From the NCBI GenBank assembly GCA_042091495.1, contig JBELHJ010000007.1, positions 3,670-67,669 on the forward strand: a stretch of 64,000 nucleotides of DNA, read 5' to 3'. A model generated the notes under the pieces. The model worked only from the letters and a program-made list of their open reading frames with translations, was not told the origin of the DNA and made no database searches. Origin of the DNA: JBELHJ01 sp042091495. Lineage in GTDB: Bacteria; Bacteroidota; Bacteroidia; Flavobacteriales; Flavobacteriaceae. This document shows positions 59,832 to 64,000 of this stretch, in pieces. Within the stretch, counting starts at the first letter, position 1; every line of letters begins with the position of its first letter. The position numbers and the translations under genes were made by a program.

Positions 59832-60430
59832 GATTTTTTATATAATTTAGATTTTTTAAGATCCTCAAAAGTGTCAATGTCATTCAATTTTGGTAATAGT
59901 CCAATTTTGCAATCTTTTATGTCTTTTAGGGTATCAATAAAAACAGAGTTGGTACTCCATTTTTTATTTTTAAAAAGCGCATTGTTTAATTTTTTCATTC
60001 CTAATAAATAATAGCCTCCGTCTTCTGATGGACCGATCACATAGTCATTTGGTGTCAATTTGAAAAAAGCATTTTTTATCAAATCACTATTTAAATCAGG
60101 TAAGTCACTACCAAGAATAATAATTTTTTGATATCCTAATTCGAACCCTTTTTTAAAAGCATTATTCATTTTTTCACCTAGTGTATCTCCTTTTTGAATA
60201 AACTTTTTAAAACCCTTTACTTTCCAAAGTCCACTATGATCAATTTGCTCACTAAAAAAAACAGCACAATCACAATTACAATTGGATAACACCTTATGTG
60301 TGTGTATTAATAACCCTTTGTATATATCTAATGCTTTCTTTTTTCCAATGGCAAGAGCTAATCGAGTTTTAACTTTTCCAAGTTCAGGATTTCTTACAAA
60401 AACTATAATGAGTTCTTTTTTGGGAAGCAT
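59828..60430 (-). CDS. TIGR04282-type arsenosugar biosynthesis transferase (CofC-like)
   Basis: 200 residues. Nucleotidyltransferase/GT-A fold like CofC: IIVFVRNPELGKVKTRLALAIG at the N-terminus, IILGSDLPDLN near residue 105 and GPSEDGGYYLLGMKKL. This is the rSAM/selenodomain-associated transferase 1 group that co-occurs with ArsS. It could activate or transfer the arsenoribose, but the reaction has not been assigned from sequence. It overlaps PNP (ATGA) and lies 4 nt after arsS. Confidence 0.85.
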   Translation of the reverse strand: MLPKKELIIVFVRNPELGKVKTRLALAIGKKKALDIYKGLLIHTHKVLSNCNCDCAVFFSEQIDHSGLWKVKGFKKFIQKGDTLGEKMNNAFKKGFELGYQKIIILGSDLPDLNSDLIKNAFFKLTPNDYVIGPSEDGGYYLLGMKKLNNALFKNKKWSTNSVFIDTLKDIKDCKIGLLPKLNDIDTFEDLKKSKLYKKS

Positions 60431-60434
60431 AAAT

Positions 60435-61490
60435 TTAAGTTATTGAACCTTGACAGCTACTTCCAGAACCTGCTGTACATCCATAACAATGTTGAGAAAT
60501 GGCTATATTTCTGTCAGACAGTTTTTCAGGATTGAAATTAGCGATATGATTATGGGAGCTATTAATTTTCAAATTTAACATCTGATTGAAATCACAATCG
60601 TATAAATTACCATCCCACCCAACAGAAATTGTATTTTTACACATAACCTGATCTGCTGCATTTGGATTAAAAGATTCGACAAGCGTATGCATGTAGTCCT
60701 CGTAATTATCACTCCTAATTAAATACTCTAAAAACCTGCTTAGAGGTAAATTGGTTATCGCAAATAAATTATTAAATGAAATTCCGAATTTTTCAAATAG
60801 GACTTTTTTAAACTCTTTTTCTAAGTCCTTTTGATTTGAAGGAAGAAATGCACCTGATGGATTATACACAAGATCAAGTTTTAAATTTGTATCACTTTTA
60901 CCATAACCAATATTATTCAAATCTATTAAAGCTTCAATGGATTTTTCAAAAACACCGTCTCCTCTTTGTTTGTCAGTTTTACCTTTAGTCCAATGTGGCA
61001 TGGATGATACCACGTGAATATTATGTTTTTTAAAAAAATTAGGGAGATCAAAGTAAGATTTATTAGCCCTAATAATGGTTAGGTTAGATCGAACTATAAA
61101 ATCAGCTACACCAATTTTCGAAGCTTCTTCAACAAACCACCTGAAATTAGGATTCATCTCTGGAGCTCCACCAGTTAAATCAATAGTTTTAATTTTACAA
61201 GACTTAATAACTTTTAAACAATCAATCAAAGTTTCTTTTGTCATGATTTCTTTACGGTCAGGCCCGGCATCCACATGGCAATGAGCACAAACTTGATTAC
61301 ACATATAACCTAAATTAATTTGAAGAATTTCAATTTCTGATGATTTAAGAGGGAATTTCTGACAAGCTTTTAGCTTTTCGTTGAAGTATGGAAGTTCTCC
61401 GTTTTGAAAAATAGCCCCATTAAGATATTTGAATTGTTCAGCAGTTTCCGCTAGTTTATTATTTCTTTTTAATAAAGAAGTTAATTTCAT
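60435..61490 (-). CDS. arsS: Arsenosugar biosynthesis radical SAM protein
   Basis: 351 residues. Radical-SAM cluster ligands in NLGYMCNQVCAHCHVDAGP (CX3CX2C), then LTGGAPEMNPNF and CDFNQMLNL (auxiliary Cys), with the C-terminal domain ending in HCYGCTAGSGSSCQGS. Relatives have selenocysteine at that C-terminal site; here the codon is a normal Cys. ArsS joins a dimethylarsenic group to the 5'-deoxyadenosyl radical, giving a dimethylarsinoyl-adenosine. It is preceded by the AhpD-like gene and followed by a transferase, PNP and arsM. Confidence 0.92.
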   Translation of the reverse strand: MKLTSLLKRNNKLAETAEQFKYLNGAIFQNGELPYFNEKLKACQKFPLKSSEIEILQINLGYMCNQVCAHCHVDAGPDRKEIMTKETLIDCLKVIKSCKIKTIDLTGGAPEMNPNFRWFVEEASKIGVADFIVRSNLTIIRANKSYFDLPNFFKKHNIHVVSSMPHWTKGKTDKQRGDGVFEKSIEALIDLNNIGYGKSDTNLKLDLVYNPSGAFLPSNQKDLEKEFKKVLFEKFGISFNNLFAITNLPLSRFLEYLIRSDNYEDYMHTLVESFNPNAADQVMCKNTISVGWDGNLYDCDFNQMLNLKINSSHNHIANFNPEKLSDRNIAISQHCYGCTAGSGSSCQGSIT

Positions 61491-61494
61491 AAAG

Positions 61495-61827
61495 CTACAT
61501 TTCTAATTTATTGACTTTATTCATCATTTGTACTCCATGTACTAAAGATGCTCCACTTTTAATTGCGGCACCAGCGTGAATAGCCTCCATCATTTCTTCT
61601 TTAGTAATACCTCGTTCTAAAGCATCTTTTGTGTAGGCATCAATACAATAAGGGCATTGTTCTGTGTGAGCTACTGCAAGTGCAATTAATGATTTTTCTC
61701 TAGCAGATAATGCACCGTCTTCAAATACACTAGAATAATAATCAAAAAATTTGGTTCCAAGTTCTTTATTCCACTCTGAAATTGCAGTAAATTTTTTTAA
61801 ATCTTTTGGGTCGTAGTAGTTGCTCAT
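61495..61827 (-). CDS. Arsenosugar-cluster AhpD-like (carboxymuconolactone decarboxylase fold) protein
   Basis: 110 residues from the ATG at 61827, beginning MSNYYDPKDLKKF; a longer in-frame start at 61902 adds an unlikely N-terminus. REKSLIALAVAHTEQCPYCIDAYTKDALERG carries the CxxC of AhpD-like peroxidase proteins and the Glu two residues before. It is the first gene of the arsenosugar run, 4 nt before arsS. It may handle peroxide or arsenic-thiol redox for the pathway; this is inference from its association. Confidence 0.87.
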   Translation of the reverse strand: MSNYYDPKDLKKFTAISEWNKELGTKFFDYYSSVFEDGALSAREKSLIALAVAHTEQCPYCIDAYTKDALERGITKEEMMEAIHAGAAIKSGASLVHGVQMMNKVNKLEM

Positions 61828-61983
61828 AAGTTTGTAAAATAATGAACAACCAATATACTTCTTTTGTCTAAAATGAATTGTTATAATATTACTAATATTC
61901 AATAATAATAAAGATAATATGCTGAATATTAACTTGTTGATTTTCAGTTATTTTTATATATTAGATAATTAAATTATATTACT

Positions 61984-62691
61984 ATGAAACCTTTATATAT
62001 TTTTACTTTATTAATTTTTTCTATATCAACTCATGCGCAAGGTGTGGTTTTTTCTGCACAAAACGGAGCCTCGTTAACTATATCTGAGAATGCCTCTGTT
62101 AATTTCAATGGCATGAAATTGTCACCGTCTTCAGATTTAACACTTTCAGAAAATGGTATCGAATTATCAAACACACCGCTTTCTGGAGCTTTTTCCTCAA
62201 CCACAAGAATTTATAGTTTCAATAATACTGTCTCTTTTTCTGGCGATCTTAAGGTTTATTATGATGATAGTGTGGAAGAATTAAACGGTATTGATGAAGT
62301 AAATTTAAATATTGCTATGTTAGGTTCTGATTCAAACTGGGTTGAAGCTTCTTCTGTAGTTCTAGATGAAACTGAAAATACAATTATTGTATCACTCGAT
62401 ACACAAGAGGTTAGTGCAATAGCTCTAGTAGAGTCAGGTTCAATTTTAAGTGTTATAACTAACAACAATAATAAATTAAGAGTTTATCCAAACCCTGTAG
62501 AGTCAATACTTCATATAAGTTCAAATGAAAATTATAAAGTGAATGTTTACGATTTGAGTGGTAAACTTGTACTGAAACAAAAAGTAAATAATTCACTTAA
62601 TTTATCAATGCTTCCGTCTGCAACGTATTTAATGTCATTATCTGACATAGATGGGAAAATTATAGAGCAGTTTACTATTATCAAAAAATAA
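61984..62691 (+). CDS. Short secreted protein with type IX secretion (T9SS) C-terminal domain
   Basis: 235 residues. Signal peptide ending in STHAQG. The middle part (about residues 20-150) is low in aromatic residues and rich in Ser/Asn/Leu without a recognised domain. The last 75 residues are a type A T9SS sorting domain: LRVYPNPVESILHIS, VNVYDLSGKLVLKQ and the ending DGKIIEQFTIIKK. The protein should be exported and anchored at the cell surface or released. It is divergent from the arsenosugar run. Confidence 0.82.
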   Translation: MKPLYIFTLLIFSISTHAQGVVFSAQNGASLTISENASVNFNGMKLSPSSDLTLSENGIELSNTPLSGAFSSTTRIYSFNNTVSFSGDLKVYYDDSVEELNGIDEVNLNIAMLGSDSNWVEASSVVLDETENTIIVSLDTQEVSAIALVESGSILSVITNNNNKLRVYPNPVESILHISSNENYKVNVYDLSGKLVLKQKVNNSLNLSMLPSATYLMSLSDIDGKIIEQFTIIKK

Positions 62692-62777
62692 TATTCTACT
62701 AAAAAGTCGCCTATCAAATTTAAATGCTTTTGTTGATTTATCCGTAAATTAACATGTGTTAAGTTAAAATTTATTAG

Positions 62778-63069
62778 CATACCTATAATTATGCTTTTAC
62801 AACAGACTATTACCTCTCAAAAGAGGAGTTAGATTTTGTAACAGGACTTTCAATTTATCCTAATCCTGTAATTGATAACTGTAATATTAAGGCGAATTCT
62901 AATTTAATAGATAGCGTTTCTATTTTTAATTTACAAGGACGGGAAATTAACGTATTAATAATAATCAGCCAAAACCACTATGAATTTAAATCTTAGTGAT
63001 TTATCTTCTGGAAATTATTTTGTAAATATAACATGTAGTTGTATAACCACAACAAGAAAAATTTTGTAA
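62778..63069 (+). pseudogene. Remnant of a T9SS sorting domain, frameshifted
   Basis: In one frame the sequence reads YAFTTDYYLSKEELDFVTG, then LSIYPNPVIDNCNIK and VSIFNLQGREIN, a T9SS sorting domain. Around 62948-62975 the frame is lost (TTAATAATAATCAGCC), and the expected end MNLNLSDLSSGNYFVNI with CITTTRKIL continues in a different frame to a TAA at 63067-63069. A TAG at 62775 precedes it, so the domain is cut off from any protein. It follows an intact T9SS gene by 86 nt. Confidence 0.7.
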
Positions 63070-63095
63070 AAATAAATTCAAATCATTTTAATTAA

Positions 63096-63123
63096 AAAGC
63101 CAGCATTAAGCTGGCTTTTTTTA
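63096..63123 (+). terminator. Hairpin terminator between the T9SS remnant and the NTF2-like gene
   Basis: Stem AAAGCCAGC/GCTGGCTTT with a 5-nt loop (ATTAA) and a T tail. The A run on the left allows use from the minus strand too. Confidence 0.8.
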
Positions 63124-63999
63124 TTAATCTTCGATTGCGTTTGGGCTGTAGTAAACAGATCCTCCTGCAATTTTTCCTTCATCATTAAAACGATGTGAGT
63201 AATGAATGGGTAAAACAACTTCTTCCCCGTCGGATTTACGCTTCATTCTAATTTTCCACCAAGATAAAACTACTTTAGACTCATCTTGATCGTATTCTAA
63301 GTAATCAGGGTATCCAACTTGATCAATAGAAGTGATGTCATATTTAGAGAGCCATACTTTATCGTTTTCCTTGACTTGATCCATGGACACAGGGTCTTTG
63401 AAATTAATATCATTAAATTTGGCATTCTCATCCATGTAACTGTATGCCTTTTCCATATCACCGTTTTCAGCGGCTACTAAAAGTTTTCTAACGGTATTAA
63501 TATGTTCATGATACATGTAAATTGTACCATTTTCTCTATCCTTTCCAGTCCATGAATCAGATAATCTATTCCATGCGTTCTGGTTATTGTATTCAACAAT
63601 ACCTTTAATAAGTTTGGCATCGTCAGTTAGTCTATACAAACGATGAATAGGCATATCAATTTTAACACCAGTCTCACTGTGAACAGAGTACAAATGATCC
63701 CAAGTTTGAACCCAAATCCCTCCATCTTTGTAGTCTATAAGATCCGGGAAGCCACCACTAGCTTCAAATCGGGTATACTCAAAATTATTGGACCACCATT
63801 TCATTTGGCCAATAAATCGTTCTTTACTTCTACCTTCAGCGTCTTTATTCAAGTTAGTCCCATTACCTATTTTGAAATTGTCAGCTAAATACGAGGCCAT
63901 TTTTTCAATATCACCTGAAACCCAAGCTTCGTTGAAATCTTCAACGAGATCTATCCCAGGGTGCTCGATGTAAACTGTTCCATTTTTCTTTTTTTGAGC
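63124..63999 (-). CDS. Secreted protein with duplicated NTF2/SnoaL-like halves, N-terminus cut
   Basis: The minus-strand frame is open to the window edge (291 residues seen), starting AQKKKNGTVYIEHPG, so the start codon is outside; AQ may be the end of a signal peptide. Two similar halves: NGTVYIEHPGIDLVEDFNEAW with GDIEKMASYLADNFKI, and NGTIYMYHEHINTVRKLLVAA with GDMEKAYSYMDENAKF, each followed by strands ending in IDMPIHRLYR or VLPIHYSHRF. This is the cone-shaped NTF2/SnoaL-like fold twice. No enzyme residues can be assigned. Function unknown. Confidence 0.72.
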   Translation of the reverse strand, partial: AQKKKNGTVYIEHPGIDLVEDFNEAWVSGDIEKMASYLADNFKIGNGTNLNKDAEGRSKERFIGQMKWWSNNFEYTRFEASGGFPDLIDYKDGGIWVQTWDHLYSVHSETGVKIDMPIHRLYRLTDDAKLIKGIVEYNNQNAWNRLSDSWTGKDRENGTIYMYHEHINTVRKLLVAAENGDMEKAYSYMDENAKFNDINFKDPVSMDQVKENDKVWLSKYDITSIDQVGYPDYLEYDQDESKVVLSWWKIRMKRKSDGEEVVLPIHYSHRFNDEGKIAGGSVYYSPNAIED

Positions 64000-64000
64000 A

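Noticed and set aside
60435..61490. Possible selenocysteine in ArsS
   Set aside because: Some relatives are selenoproteins, but the C-terminal site is encoded by a Cys codon here and no in-frame TGA or SECIS-like hairpin is needed.
1..64000. CRISPR arrays, insertion sequences, prophage or toxin-antitoxin modules
   Set aside because: I found no regularly spaced repeats, transposase or integrase motifs, phage structural genes or small paired toxin/antitoxin frames.

Overview
The window reads as a chromosome segment of a marine-type member of the Bacteroidota, most likely family Flavobacteriaceae. The evidence is low GC with A/T-rich intergenic DNA, Bacteroidota-type promoters (TTTG, 17-20 nt, TAnnTTTG; for example upstream of both tRNA genes), a type IX secretion C-terminal sorting domain, a DnaE polymerase carrying its own N-terminal exonuclease domain, an S16 ribosomal protein with a long acidic tail, and a mevalonate pathway. 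It is dense, ordinary chromosome. I see no CRISPR array, insertion sequence, prophage, integrase or replication origin.

Layout. 1-8.0 kb: a partial glycosyltransferase; trmB, a LysE-type exporter and an alkyltransferase-like protein; an iron-sulfur/ferredoxin run (Mrp-NFU-FNR-ferredoxin); a DUF3050 protein; and glutaryl-CoA dehydrogenase. 8.0-9.5 kb: rpsP-rimM-trmN6 on the minus strand, with a terminator hairpin between rpsP and rimM. 9.6-15.6 kb: dnaE, trxA, a DUF58 protein and tRNA-Asp. 15.9-24.9 kb: a small lipoprotein with a TPR histidine kinase and response regulator, a glycosyltransferase/flippase-like pair, ruvC, hemW and a cyclase-family hydrolase. 25.2-28.7 kb: a nitric-oxide-sensing phosphorelay (single-domain receiver, H-NOX, GAF histidine kinase, Hpt, LytTR regulator). 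28.8-31.9 kb: a degenerate GT-A protein, an M20 dipeptidase, tRNA-Leu and an HtrA-like protease. 31.9-39.2 kb: a potassium-channel protein and a tripartite RND efflux operon whose TolC carries a substrate-binding-protein-like N-terminal domain. 39.3-45.5 kb: msrB-msrA-selO and a phosphoesterase/outer-membrane-barrel fusion. 45.5-51.7 kb: thioesterase, flavoprotein, mvaD, mevalonate kinase, UbiA prenyltransferase and an RsuA-like protein lacking the catalytic Asp.

51.6-61.8 kb is the most distinctive block. It is a long minus-strand run that starts with an arsenosugar biosynthesis cassette (AhpD-like protein, radical SAM ArsS, TIGR04282-type transferase, purine nucleoside phosphorylase, ArsM). 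It continues into an FAD oxidoreductase, a membrane polyferredoxin and three glycosyltransferases. Together they suggest a route from arsenite through dimethylarsenic and a 5'-deoxyadenosyl adduct to a free or activated arsenoribose, possibly followed by transfer to a lipid or glycan. The last genes hold a short T9SS-sorted protein, a frameshifted T9SS sorting-domain remnant and a partial secreted protein with duplicated NTF2-like halves.

Assembly caution. Both 100-N gaps (8044-8143 and 47768-47867) are flanked by identical 55-nt sequences. They look like contig ends overlapping by one 55-mer, so 155 nt at each site are probably artificial. Collapsing them restores an ATGA overlap between rimM and trmN6 and an intact mvaD.
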